64,000 nt of DNA, taken from contig JABXKS010000120.1 of assembly GCA_013619125.1 (NCBI GenBank), positions 16,386 through 80,385 of the forward strand, read 5' to 3'. This DNA is from Clostridiales bacterium (GTDB lineage Bacteria > Bacillota > Clostridia > Tissierellales > GPF-1). How positions within the stretch are numbered: the stretch's first letter is position 1; each line of letters opens with the position of its first letter. Position numbers and translations under genes: made by a program. Positions 45,812-55,383 of this stretch are shown here, piece after piece. The notes beneath the pieces are model-generated. The model was not told the DNA's origin and ran no database searches. It saw only the letters and a program-made list of their open reading frames with translations.

Positions 45812-48800
45812 ATGGTTCAACGAATTTTTGTAGAAAAAAAAGAGCCTTTTCATGAGGGGGCGCAGCGATTACAAAAGCGCCTAGAGACAGACTTAGGTCT
45901 TGCTAAATTCGATCGTGTACGGATCTATCACCGCTATGATGTAGAAGGGGTGGAAGAAAGCGTGTATGAACGAGCCATTACGAGTGTATTTGCAGAGCCG
46001 CCGGTTGATCGCTGGTACAAGGAAACTTTGCCTGAAGAAGGTGATTTGGATTTGGTTGTCGCATTTTTACCGGGACAATTTGATCAGCGTGCCGATTCAT
46101 GCGAAGAGGCGATTGCCCTGATCACGGAGGGAATTCGTCCCATCGTGCGTGTGGCGACTCATTATCGTTTCTTTGGTTCCTTCACAGAAGAAGAGAAGAT
46201 GAAGATCGAACAGGTATTGATCAACCCCGTTGATTCGGGTTTGGTGGGTACAGAAAAGCCTGAATCTTTAAGTAGTCATTTTCCAGTTCCGCCAATGATT
46301 GAAACCATTGAAGGGTTCTTGGAGGAAACGGAAGCGGAATTGACAGCCTATCGCGAAAATGCAGGCCTGGCCATGACCAAGGAAGACCTTCTTGTTGTTC
46401 AGCAATACTTCAAAGAAGAAGAGCGAGTCCCGACTATTACAGAGATGAAAGTCATTGACACCTATTGGTCGGATCATTGCCGACATACAACCTTCGCAAC
46501 AAAACTGGAAGAAATTCATCTGGAAGAAGGGGTTGGAATGGCACCGATTCAAGCGGCTTTGGAAACTGCTTTGGCAGCTAAAAAATGTTTGGGACGGGGA
46601 GCAAAAGACCTGACGCTTATGGAACTTGCCACTTTGGGGATGCGCTTTTTGCATCATGAAGGCAAGGCAGACGATCTTGATTTATCAGAAGAAATCAACG
46701 CGTGTTCGATTAAAATTCCAGTCACCATTGATGGAAAAGAAGAAGACTGGTTATTGATGTTTAAGAATGAAACCCATAACCATCCAACGGAGATTGAACC
46801 ATTCGGCGGTGCAGCCACTTGTTTGGGTGGAGCGATTCGAGATCCATTGTCGGGCCGATCTTATGTCTATCAAGCGATGCGTGTGACCGGGGCAGCCGAT
46901 CCGCGGGAAACCTTGGCGGATACTTTGGCTGGAAAATTACCACAGAGAAAAATTACTCGGGAAGCAGCTCGCGGATATAGCTCGTACGGCAATCAGATTG
47001 GATTGGCAACGGGTCAGGTCGCGGAGGTGTATCATCCGGGTTATAAGGCGAAACGAATGGAAGTAGGCGCCGTGGTTGCGGCAGCTCCTGCTTCGCATGT
47101 TAGACGTGAGCGGCCAGAAGCGGGCGATAGAATTTTGCTTTTAGGCGGACGTACGGGTAGAGACGGAATCGGCGGAGCAACGGGATCATCCAAAGCCCAT
47201 ACCAGCGAATCCATTGAGCAGTGCGGAGCCGAGGTGCAAAAGGGAAATCCGCCAACGGAGCGCAAGCTTCAGCGGCTATTTAGAAAATCAGAGTTTTCGC
47301 GTTTGATCAGACGATGCAATGACTTTGGCGCCGGTGGTGTCAGCGTTGCCGTTGGAGAATTGGCCGACAGCTTGCGAATCGATCTCGATCGTGTTCCAAA
47401 GAAATATTTAGGACTTGACGGAACAGAGTTAGCGATCTCGGAATCCCAAGAGCGAATGGCGATTGTCGTTGAAGCTAAGGACGTTGCGGCAGTGATTGCA
47501 TTGGCTGATGAGGAAAATGTAGAGGCGACGGAGATTGCCCTCGTTACCGATACGGGTCGACTGGAAATGATATGGCGAGAAGAGACGATTCTGGATCTGT
47601 CTCGTGCCTTCCTTGATACCAATGGAGCGCCACAACGTGCGAAGATTCGAGTGAAAGCGCCGGTCTTGTGTGAGTCACCGTTGGTGCATGTGGTAACGGA
47701 AGGAAAGGATTTAAAGGAAAAATGGCTTCGCCATCTGGGTACCCTGGACGTAGGGAGCCAGCAAGGATTGGTGGAGATGTTCGATAGCACTATTGGGGCA
47801 GGAACGGTTTTGCTTCCCTTTGGCGGGAAGAACCAGAAGACCCCTGAGCAAGGAATGGCTGCAAAGATTCCAGTATTGAACGGGGAGTCTTCTACAGCAA
47901 GTTTGATGAGCTATGGCTTTGATCCTCGGATCTCGTCGTGGTCACCATTCCACGGCGCTGTCTACGCGGTCATGGATTCTTTATCCAAGATCGTCGGCAT
48001 GGGCGGCGACTACAAAAAGTCTCGATTGAGTTTTCAGGAATACTTCGAGCGATTGGGTAACGATCCCCTTCGCTGGGGCAAGCCATTCCAAGCGCTTCTT
48101 GGAGCAGTCCATGCGCAATTGGCTTTTGAAACCCCTGCGATCGGAGGGAAGGATTCCATGTCGGGTTCGTTTGATGATTTGGATGTTCCACCGACATTGA
48201 TTAGTTTTGCCGTGAATCATGATGCAGTTGATCAGATTCATTCCAGTGAATTAAAAAGTCCGGGGCATTACATCATGTTTTTGCCGGCAATTATGGATGA
48301 AAATTTGATGCCGAATATTCCATTGATGAAGCAGCGATACGATACCATTCGTCATGGATTTGAACATGGCCGAATTTTGACTGCGAGAGCCATTGGTTTT
48401 GAGGGCATCGCGGGCGCCATTAGCAAGATGAGCTTTGGTAACGAGATCGGTGTGAAGATCATGGACGGCTTCACGGAGGAAGATTTCTTCTTGCCTCAAA
48501 TGGGCGGTTTCTTGCTTGAGATGGATACTAGCGCGGATGTGAATCACTATGCACAATTATTCAACGGCGAGATCTTGGGAATCACGGTTCCTGAGCCATG
48601 GATTGTAGCAAAGAAGATGAAACTTCCTTTGGTAGACGCGCAACTTGTTTGGGAGCAGCCTTTGTCTACGATTTTCCCGATCCACCAAGAAGAAGGAAAA
48701 CCAGTAGAAAATATACGTTTCGAAAAACGTGGGAAACGCAAGGCGAGCATTGCGTACGCGAAACCGCGTGTGTTTATCCCGGTATTCCCGGGCACCAATT

Positions 48801-49558
48801 GCGAGGAAGATATGGCGAGAGCCTTCCGTAAAGAAGGCGCTTTGGTCGACATGGTCGTAATGAGAAATCAATCGCCATTGCAGATTCAAGAAACCATTGA
48901 AGCCTTTAAGCGAGGGATTGATTCGGCGCAGATCATTGCATTACCGGGTGGATTCAGTGCGGGTGACGAGCCGGAGGGTTCAGGCAAGTTTATTGCGAAC
49001 ACCTTTAGAAATCCACAATTGATGGAAGCTGTATCAGGATTGTTGGATCAACGGGATGGCTTAATGATTGGCATCTGTAACGGATTTCAAGCCTTGATCA
49101 AGTTGGGACTTTTGCCAACAGGGAAAATTCAAGAATTGAATGCTGAGTCGCCGACACTCACTTTTAACGCTATCGGACGCCATGTATCAACGGTTACAAG
49201 AACGCGAATTGCCAGTACCCAGTCGCCTTGGTTGGCCGGGGTAGAGGTTGGAGATATTCATGCAATTCCGGTTTCTCACGGAGAAGGACGATTTGTCGCT
49301 TCTGAGAAGAGCCTGCAGCTTTTGAAACTGAATGGTCAGATTTGTTTCCAATATGTTGATGCTTCAGGGCAAGCCACAGAAGAAAGCCCATTCAATCCCA
49401 ATGGATCTCATTGGGGTGTCGAAGGGATCTGTTCACCGGATGGAAGAATTATCGGAAAGATGGGTCACTCGGAGCGAATTGGTGATGGATTGTATAAGAA
49501 CCTAGAAGAAGAAATGGATCAGAAGCTTTTCGCTTCTGGTATTAAGTATTTTCGATAG
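45812..49558 (+). CDS. purL: Phosphoribosylformylglycinamidine synthase, single-chain
   Basis: Converts FGAR, glutamine and ATP to FGAM, step 4 of purine synthesis. 1248 aa: the N-terminal PurS-like and linker region to about 200 (STDxY-type motif TYWSDHCRHTTFATKL), FGAM synthetase halves with FKNETHNHPTEIEPFGGAATC and CNDFGAGGVSVAVGEL, and a C-terminal glutaminase (about 985-1248; FIPVFPGTNCEEDMARAFR, GGFSAGDEPEG, nucleophile Cys in GICNGFQALIKLG). This fused form is typical of many Clostridia, whereas Bacillus uses separate PurS, PurQ and PurL. TAAGGAGG precedes the ATG. Confidence 0.97.
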   Translation: MVQRIFVEKKEPFHEGAQRLQKRLETDLGLAKFDRVRIYHRYDVEGVEESVYERAITSVFAEPPVDRWYKETLPEEGDLDLVVAFLPGQFDQRADSCEEAIALITEGIRPIVRVATHYRFFGSFTEEEKMKIEQVLINPVDSGLVGTEKPESLSSHFPVPPMIETIEGFLEETEAELTAYRENAGLAMTKEDLLVVQQYFKEEERVPTITEMKVIDTYWSDHCRHTTFATKLEEIHLEEGVGMAPIQAALETALAAKKCLGRGAKDLTLMELATLGMRFLHHEGKADDLDLSEEINACSIKIPVTIDGKEEDWLLMFKNETHNHPTEIEPFGGAATCLGGAIRDPLSGRSYVYQAMRVTGAADPRETLADTLAGKLPQRKITREAARGYSSYGNQIGLATGQVAEVYHPGYKAKRMEVGAVVAAAPASHVRRERPEAGDRILLLGGRTGRDGIGGATGSSKAHTSESIEQCGAEVQKGNPPTERKLQRLFRKSEFSRLIRRCNDFGAGGVSVAVGELADSLRIDLDRVPKKYLGLDGTELAISESQERMAIVVEAKDVAAVIALADEENVEATEIALVTDTGRLEMIWREETILDLSRAFLDTNGAPQRAKIRVKAPVLCESPLVHVVTEGKDLKEKWLRHLGTLDVGSQQGLVEMFDSTIGAGTVLLPFGGKNQKTPEQGMAAKIPVLNGESSTASLMSYGFDPRISSWSPFHGAVYAVMDSLSKIVGMGGDYKKSRLSFQEYFERLGNDPLRWGKPFQALLGAVHAQLAFETPAIGGKDSMSGSFDDLDVPPTLISFAVNHDAVDQIHSSELKSPGHYIMFLPAIMDENLMPNIPLMKQRYDTIRHGFEHGRILTARAIGFEGIAGAISKMSFGNEIGVKIMDGFTEEDFFLPQMGGFLLEMDTSADVNHYAQLFNGEILGITVPEPWIVAKKMKLPLVDAQLVWEQPLSTIFPIHQEEGKPVENIRFEKRGKRKASIAYAKPRVFIPVFPGTNCEEDMARAFRKEGALVDMVVMRNQSPLQIQETIEAFKRGIDSAQIIALPGGFSAGDEPEGSGKFIANTFRNPQLMEAVSGLLDQRDGLMIGICNGFQALIKLGLLPTGKIQELNAESPTLTFNAIGRHVSTVTRTRIASTQSPWLAGVEVGDIHAIPVSHGEGRFVASEKSLQLLKLNGQICFQYVDASGQATEESPFNPNGSHWGVEGICSPDGRIIGKMGHSERIGDGLYKNLEEEMDQKLFASGIKYFR

Positions 49559-49569
49559 AGGAGGAAGTC

Positions 49570-50061
49570 ATGAAGGTAGGCATTGTAATGGGATCCGATT
49601 CGGATTTTCCAGTTGTTGAGAAAGCATTGGCCGTATTCAAGGATTTTGGGGTTGAGGTGGAATGTCGAGTATTGTCGGCGCATCGCACACCGGATCAAGC
49701 AGCTGAATTTGCAAAAACCGCGGAAGAACGTGGATTATCTGTGATTCTTGGGTTTGCTGGAATGGCAGCACATTTGCCGGGAGTTTTAGCGGCGATGACG
49801 ACGCTTCCTGTTATCGGTGTACCAGTTGTATCGGGTGCACTTCAAGGCATGGATGCTATGCTGGCCATGGTACAAATGCCACCGGGAATTCCCGTGGCAA
49901 CGGTTGCGATCAACGGGGGAAAGAACGCGGCGATCTTGGCGATTCAAATGATGGCACTGAAGTCAGACGACTTGAGAGAAAAGCTGCATGCCAATAAAGT
50001 GGAACAAGCTGCTGCGGTATTGGAAAAAGATCAGATGATGCAAGAGCGGATAAAGGGCTAG
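49570..50061 (+). CDS. purE: 5-(carboxyamino)imidazole ribonucleotide mutase PurE
   Basis: Acts on AIR/N5-CAIR to make CAIR. 163 aa: GIVMGSDSDFPVVEKA, VLSAHRTPDQAAEFA with the catalytic His, and GFAGMAAHLPGVLAAMTTLP. The AAHLPG loop is class I-like, but the usual AGGAAHLPG reads AGMAAHLPG. No purK is in this cluster, which leaves open whether it uses N5-CAIR or CO2 directly. GAGGAGG precedes the start. Confidence 0.95.
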   Translation: MKVGIVMGSDSDFPVVEKALAVFKDFGVEVECRVLSAHRTPDQAAEFAKTAEERGLSVILGFAGMAAHLPGVLAAMTTLPVIGVPVVSGALQGMDAMLAMVQMPPGIPVATVAINGGKNAAILAIQMMALKSDDLREKLHANKVEQAAAVLEKDQMMQERIKG

Positions 50062-50073
50062 GAGGAGACGATT

Positions 50074-50781
50074 ATGGAAAAGGGAAAATTGTTGTACGAA
50101 GGCAAGGCGAAGCAGGTATACGCGACGGGAAATCCGGACGAGGTGATTGTACTTTACAAGGATGATGCCACTGCGTTTAATGGAGAAAAAAAGGGAAGCA
50201 TTACAGGTAAGGGTGTCATCAATAATCAAATGAGCGCGATTTTGTTTGAGATGTTGGAAGCCAAGGGAATCCCTACACATATGCTTTCTGTTTTGTCAGA
50301 ACGCGAGCAATTGGTACGATCCGTTGAGATCGTTCCTCTAGAGGTCATTATTCGAAATACGGCTGCCGGTTCCATGTGCAAGCGCCTCGGTATCGAAGAG
50401 GGCTTGGCATTGTCAGAGCCAATCTTTGAGATCTGCTATAAAAATGATGAATTCGGAGATCCGTTGATTAATGACGATCATGCCGTTGCTTTAAACTTGG
50501 CGACTCGTGAAGAGTTGGCGACGATTAAAGAGTTGACGATGTCAATCAACAATATCTTGATTGATTTCTTTGCAGAAAGAGGGATCCGCCTGATTGACTT
50601 CAAATTGGAATATGGTCGCTATAAGGGAGAAATCGTATTGGCAGATGAGATCTCTCCAGATACTTGCCGATTCTGGGATGCGGAAACTGGAAAGAAACTC
50701 GACAAGGATCGTTTTAGACGAGACCTTGGTGATGTCGAATCGGTCTACGCGGAAATGCTTTCGCGTGTGAAGGGAGAATAA
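50074..50781 (+). CDS. purC: SAICAR synthase PurC
   Basis: ATP-dependent joining of aspartate to CAIR. 235 aa, the bacterial monofunctional form: [76 protein letters not shown] and [16 protein letters not shown] precedes the ATG, 12 bases after purE. SAICAR lyase (purB) is not in the window. Confidence 0.97.
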   Translation: MEKGKLLYEGKAKQVYATGNPDEVIVLYKDDATAFNGEKKGSITGKGVINNQMSAILFEMLEAKGIPTHMLSVLSEREQLVRSVEIVPLEVIIRNTAAGSMCKRLGIEEGLALSEPIFEICYKNDEFGDPLINDDHAVALNLATREELATIKELTMSINNILIDFFAERGIRLIDFKLEYGRYKGEIVLADEISPDTCRFWDAETGKKLDKDRFRRDLGDVESVYAEMLSRVKGE

Positions 50782-50782
50782 G

Positions 50783-52177
50783 ATGGTCCAGGATCCATGG
50801 GGCGACGAAGAACTGCATGAAGAGTGTGGTGTTATTGGCGTTTATAATGAACCGGGAATAAATGCAGCGGAATCCATTTACTACGGCCTGTACGCGCTGC
50901 AACATCGCGGGCAGGAAAGTGCTGGGATTGCGGTTATCGAGAATAAAAAAATCCAAGCTCATAAGGGCATGGGTCTGGTATCGGAGGTCTTTCGCGATCC
51001 GAATATGGAAATATTTAAGGGAAATATTGGCATCGGCCATGTGCGCTACTCAACATCGGGGGAGAGTGAAATTGAAAACGCACAGCCGCTAGTCGCGAAT
51101 TACAGAGACAGTCAAATTGCTTTGGCACACAACGGAAACCTAGTCAATGCCAAAGCCCTTCGCAATATGCTTCAGGATGCCGGGGTTGTTTTCCAAACGA
51201 CGATTGATACGGAAGTTATTCTCAACCTAATCGCAAGAAACTATAAGGCTGATTTATTGGAAGCCATCAAGCGTGTTGGGGAAATTATCAAGGGCGCCTA
51301 TGCCCTCGTTTTAACAATTGACGATCATTTGATCGGTCTTCGGGATCCCCATGGGATGCGCCCGATGTGCTTGGGAAAAACAAAAGACGGGTATGTGCTA
51401 GCTTCGGAAAGCTGTGCCTTGGATGCAGTTGGAGCAACTTTGGTGCGAGATATTGAGCCGGGTGAGATTATTTCGATTGGACCGGAAGGAATCCGTTCTG
51501 ATCGATTGAATCAGTGGACCAAAAAACGCTTATGTATTTTCGAATTGATCTATTTCGCTCGTCCGGATTCAATCATGGACGGGATTGGAATTTATGATTC
51601 CCGTCATCGCGCAGGTCAGATCTTGGCGGAAGAATTCCCAGTAGATGCGGATATCGTTGTCGGTGTGCCGGATTCAGGTATTCCTGCGGCCATTGGGTAC
51701 GCGGAGCGCTCGGGAATTCCATACGGGATTGGATTGATCAAGAATAAATATATCGGTCGAACCTTTATTCAACCGAATCAAGAGCAGCGGGAAAAGGGCG
51801 TGCGAATCAAGTTGAATCCTTTGAAGGGGATTATCAATGGCAAGCGCGTGATTCTTGTGGATGATTCCATCGTACGTGGAACCACCTCAAGACGCCTTGT
51901 GGAGCTGTTGAAGGAAGCGGGCGCGAAAGAGGTCCATTTCCGCGTATCGAGTCCTCCTGTTGCACATAGCTGTCATTTTGGAATCGATACACCGTATCGA
52001 AAGCAATTGATTGCTTCGAAGATGTCAGTGGAAGAAATTAAAGAAATGATCGGCGCGGACAGCCTGGGGTATATCTCCGTAGAAGGACTTGAAAAAGCCT
52101 GCGGAGAAGGCCATGGGTATTGTCGAGCGTGTTTTGATGGCGATTATCCAATGGAGGTGCCTTTCGATGTTGAATAA
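50783..52177 (+). CDS. purF: Amidophosphoribosyltransferase PurF
   Basis: First committed step of purine synthesis: PRPP plus glutamine to phosphoribosylamine. 464 aa with an N-terminal Ntn glutaminase whose catalytic Cys is residue 15 after a propeptide (MVQDPWGDEELHEEC), as in the B. subtilis type that is cleaved and carries a 4Fe-4S cluster; RGQESAGIAV and the PRPP loop VILVDDSIVRGTTSRRLVE follow. The C-terminal Cys residues (SCHFGID, ACGEGHGYCRACFDGDYP) are suitable cluster ligands. One base after purC; overlaps purM by 11. Confidence 0.96.
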   Translation: MVQDPWGDEELHEECGVIGVYNEPGINAAESIYYGLYALQHRGQESAGIAVIENKKIQAHKGMGLVSEVFRDPNMEIFKGNIGIGHVRYSTSGESEIENAQPLVANYRDSQIALAHNGNLVNAKALRNMLQDAGVVFQTTIDTEVILNLIARNYKADLLEAIKRVGEIIKGAYALVLTIDDHLIGLRDPHGMRPMCLGKTKDGYVLASESCALDAVGATLVRDIEPGEIISIGPEGIRSDRLNQWTKKRLCIFELIYFARPDSIMDGIGIYDSRHRAGQILAEEFPVDADIVVGVPDSGIPAAIGYAERSGIPYGIGLIKNKYIGRTFIQPNQEQREKGVRIKLNPLKGIINGKRVILVDDSIVRGTTSRRLVELLKEAGAKEVHFRVSSPPVAHSCHFGIDTPYRKQLIASKMSVEEIKEMIGADSLGYISVEGLEKACGEGHGYCRACFDGDYPMEVPFDVE

Positions 52178-53204
52178 AACAGATAAGCCTTTGACCTATG
52201 CACAAGCCGGGGTCGATAAGGAAGCGGGATATGAAGCGGTTCAAAGAATGAAGCGGCACGTGGCTCGAACCATGCGTCCCGAGGTTTTAACCTCCCTTGG
52301 GGGATTCGGCGGTGGATTCAGTCTGCCGACGGGCTTCAAGGAGCCTGTTTTGGTTTCAGGTACCGATGGAGTGGGGACCAAGTTGAAGGTGGCCTTTGCT
52401 ATGGATCGTCATGACACCGTAGGCATTGATTGTGTGGCGATGTGTGTCAACGATATCCTTTGTCAGGGTGCTGAGCCTTTGTTCTTCTTGGATTATATTG
52501 CAGTTGGAAAGAATGATCCGAAGCGAATCGAGGCGATTGTTGCCGGGGTTGCTGAAGGCTGTGTGCAGTCGAATGCTGCTTTGATCGGTGGAGAGACTGC
52601 TGAAATGCCGGGAATGTACGAAGAAGATGAATACGACTTGGCGGGTTTTGCCGTTGGCGTAGTAGAAAAAGAGAAGATGATCACAGGCAGCAAAATCGCT
52701 CCTGGAGATCGATTGATCGGTCTTGCTTCTAGCGGATTACATTCCAATGGATTTTCCCTTTTTAGAAAGGTGATGGAGACCGCGGGAATTAGCTGGGATA
52801 CCGAGGTCGCAGAAGGAACTGCGTCTTTTGGCGAAGTTGCACTGACACCGACGAAGATCTACGTGAAGCCGGTTTTGGAAGTATTGAAACAGATTGAAAT
52901 CAAGGGTATGAGCCATATTACGGGCGGCGGTTTATACGAAAATGTGCCTCGGGTTCTTCCAGAAAACTGCGATGCAGTTATTGATTTTGAAGCGATTCCC
53001 AAGCAGGCGATCTTTACCCGCATTCAGGAATTGGGTGGAATTGAAACAAAAGAAATGTTAGGAACCTTTAATATGGGCGTCGGATTTGTTATGATTGTAG
53101 CACCGGAAAATGAAGCAGCCGCATTGAGAATCTTAGCTCAAGCAGGGGAGGAAGCTTTCTTGTTGGGCGAGATTATTGCAGGTAATCAAGAGGTGCAACT
53201 ATGA
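52167..53204 (+). CDS. purM: Phosphoribosylformylglycinamidine cyclo-ligase PurM
   Basis: Closes the imidazole ring to make AIR. 345 aa: KPLTYAQAGVDKEAGYEAV, VSGTDGVGTKLKVAF, DCVAMCVNDILCQGAEPLFFLDY, GGETAEMPGMY and HITGGGLYENVPRVLP. The ATG at 52167 with GGAGGTG ahead is chosen over an upstream frame inside purF. Overlaps purN by four bases. Confidence 0.96.
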   Translation: MLNKTDKPLTYAQAGVDKEAGYEAVQRMKRHVARTMRPEVLTSLGGFGGGFSLPTGFKEPVLVSGTDGVGTKLKVAFAMDRHDTVGIDCVAMCVNDILCQGAEPLFFLDYIAVGKNDPKRIEAIVAGVAEGCVQSNAALIGGETAEMPGMYEEDEYDLAGFAVGVVEKEKMITGSKIAPGDRLIGLASSGLHSNGFSLFRKVMETAGISWDTEVAEGTASFGEVALTPTKIYVKPVLEVLKQIEIKGMSHITGGGLYENVPRVLPENCDAVIDFEAIPKQAIFTRIQELGGIETKEMLGTFNMGVGFVMIVAPENEAAALRILAQAGEEAFLLGEIIAGNQEVQL

Positions 53205-53833
53205 AACAAAAAAAACGCATAGCCGTGATGATCTCGGGAAACGGGAGCAACTTGCAGGCTTTAATCGATCACCAAGACAGTCTCGGAGGCGAGATTGTCT
53301 TGGTTTTGTCGAGTAATGAAGAGGCCAAGGGTCTTGAGAGAGCCCGCAGTGTTGGAATTGATGGGATCTGCATTGATTCTAATGCCTTTGAAGAGCGTAA
53401 CATGTATGAGCAGATGATGCTGAATACGCTGGAAGCCTATGAGGTGGATCTGATTGTGCTGGCAGGATTTATGAGAATTCTGGGGGCGAAGTTTATTCAA
53501 ACCTATGCCAATCGCATGATGAATGTGCACCCTGCCTTGCTACCTTCTTTTGGCGGACCAGGCTATTATGGGGAGCGCGTGCATCAGGCGGTGTTGGATG
53601 CAGGAGTTCGTGTAACGGGCGCCACGGTTCATTTTGTAACGATCGATACCGACGCGGGTCCGATTATCTTGCAGGAATGTGTGCGTGTGCATCCAAATGA
53701 TACAATTCAATTGCTTCAAAAACGAGTACTTGAGGTTGAACACCGATTATTGGTGGCAGCGGTTCGGTTGTTTTGTGAGGACCGGCTGGTTGTTAATAAA
53801 AACTGTATTGAGATTGTGGGAATGGAGGAATAG
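53201..53833 (+). CDS. purN: Phosphoribosylglycinamide formyltransferase PurN
   Basis: Transfers a formyl group from 10-formyl-THF to GAR. 210 aa: IAVMISGNGSNLQALIDH at the start, LAGFMRILGAKFIQTYANRMMNVHPALLPSF with the catalytic Asn and His, and GATVHFVTIDTDAGPII. ATGA-type overlap with purM. The insertion GGPGYYGERVHQAVLD is a common variant. Confidence 0.95.
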   Translation: MKQKKRIAVMISGNGSNLQALIDHQDSLGGEIVLVLSSNEEAKGLERARSVGIDGICIDSNAFEERNMYEQMMLNTLEAYEVDLIVLAGFMRILGAKFIQTYANRMMNVHPALLPSFGGPGYYGERVHQAVLDAGVRVTGATVHFVTIDTDAGPIILQECVRVHPNDTIQLLQKRVLEVEHRLLVAAVRLFCEDRLVVNKNCIEIVGMEE

Positions 53834-53835
53834 GA

Positions 53836-55371
53836 ATGCCAAGAGCTTTAGTTAGTGTTTTTGATAAGACAGGGGTACTGGAATTTTGCAAGGGGTTGTC
53901 GGAACTAGGATGGGAGATTGTCTCTACTGGTGGAACGTCACGCCTGTTAAAAGAAGAAGGAATAAAAGTGATTCCCATTGAAGAGGTGACGGGATTTCCA
54001 GAATGTTTGGATGGTCGGGTTAAGACCTTGCATCCACGGATTCATGGAGGCATTTTGGCGGTTCGTTCGCTTGACAGCCACATGAAGCAACTGGAAGATT
54101 TAAGCGTTTTGCCAGTGGACATGGTTGTTAACAACCTGTATCCATTCCGTGAGACCGTAGAGAATCCAGCATCTACCCATGCTGATATTGTGGAAAACAT
54201 TGATATTGGCGGACCATCTATGATCCGCGCGGCAGCAAAGAACTATCAGGATGTAGCTATTTTGGTGGACCCGGCTGACTATGAGGAAGCCTTGGCTTCT
54301 ATCAAGGCTGAGGGAAAAACATCATTTGCATTGAATGAGCGATTGGCGGCAAAAGCATTTATGCATACAGCTCATTACGATGCCTTGATTGCACAGTATT
54401 TCTTGGAAAAAACAGAGAATACGGAACCAGAATTGTTGACTCTGACTTTTGAACGACAACAATCCTTGCGATATGGAGAAAATCCGCATCAAAGCGCAAG
54501 TTTTTATAAGGAAATTTTTAATACAAAGGGATCTTTGGTGGAAGCGGAACAATTGCATGGCAAGGAATTGTCTTTCAATAATATCCATGACACCAACGGC
54601 GCTTTGGATATTATAAAAGAATATGGCAATGATGTTCCAACTGTGGTCGCAGTCAAGCATGCAAACCCGTGTGGGATTGCCCAAGCAGATACCTTGGCGG
54701 ACGCCTTCTTCAAAGCGAACGCAGCAGATCCTGTATCGATCTTTGGCGGCATTCTGGCCATGAACCGAGAAGTGGATTTGGCGACTGCTGAGCAGATTGC
54801 CAAAATCTTTATCGAGGTGGTGGTAGCGCCAGCCTTTACGGATGAAGCATTATCATGCTTGCAACAAAAGAAGAATATTCGTTTGTTGTTATTGCCGACG
54901 ATTATGGAGAAAAATCCTGGGAAAGATTACAAGCGTGTGTTGGGTGGACTGTTGATTCAGGATCGCGACATGGCGCTGTATCAAGATGAAATTCAGGTGG
55001 CGACAGATCGTGAACCTACACAAGCAGAAATGAAGGATCTTGATTTTGCTTGGAGAGCTGTGAAAAATTCAAAATCTAACGGAATCTCTTTGGCCAAGGA
55101 CGCAGTTCTGGTTGCCAATGGACCTGGACAAGTATCAAGGATCTGGGCGTTGGAGAATGCCATTAAACAGGCGAAGGTGAGCCTGGAGGGCGCTGCATTG
55201 GCTTCGGATGCCTTCTTCCCATTTGAAGATTGTGTGGAAGCGGCACATGCCGCAGGCATTACGGCGATTATTCAACCTGGTGGTTCCAAAAATGATCAGC
55301 GTAGCATCGATAAAGCCAATGAGTTTGGAATGACGATGGTCTTTACAGGCGTTCGCCATTTCCGTCATTAG
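53836..55371 (+). CDS. purH: Bifunctional AICAR transformylase / IMP cyclohydrolase PurH
   Basis: Last two steps to IMP. 511 aa: the N-terminal cyclohydrolase half (ALVSVFDKTGVLEFCKGL, STGGTSRLLKEEGI, LDGRVKTLHPRIHGGILA) and the transformylase half (LRYGENPHQSASFYKE, VAVKHANPCGIAQADT, SDAFFPFEDCVEAA and the end QPGGSKNDQRSIDKANE). Two bases after purN; GGAGG in the end of purN serves as ribosome site. Confidence 0.97.
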   Translation: MPRALVSVFDKTGVLEFCKGLSELGWEIVSTGGTSRLLKEEGIKVIPIEEVTGFPECLDGRVKTLHPRIHGGILAVRSLDSHMKQLEDLSVLPVDMVVNNLYPFRETVENPASTHADIVENIDIGGPSMIRAAAKNYQDVAILVDPADYEEALASIKAEGKTSFALNERLAAKAFMHTAHYDALIAQYFLEKTENTEPELLTLTFERQQSLRYGENPHQSASFYKEIFNTKGSLVEAEQLHGKELSFNNIHDTNGALDIIKEYGNDVPTVVAVKHANPCGIAQADTLADAFFKANAADPVSIFGGILAMNREVDLATAEQIAKIFIEVVVAPAFTDEALSCLQQKKNIRLLLLPTIMEKNPGKDYKRVLGGLLIQDRDMALYQDEIQVATDREPTQAEMKDLDFAWRAVKNSKSNGISLAKDAVLVANGPGQVSRIWALENAIKQAKVSLEGAALASDAFFPFEDCVEAAHAAGITAIIQPGGSKNDQRSIDKANEFGMTMVFTGVRHFRH

Positions 55372-55383
55372 GAGGTTTTCATT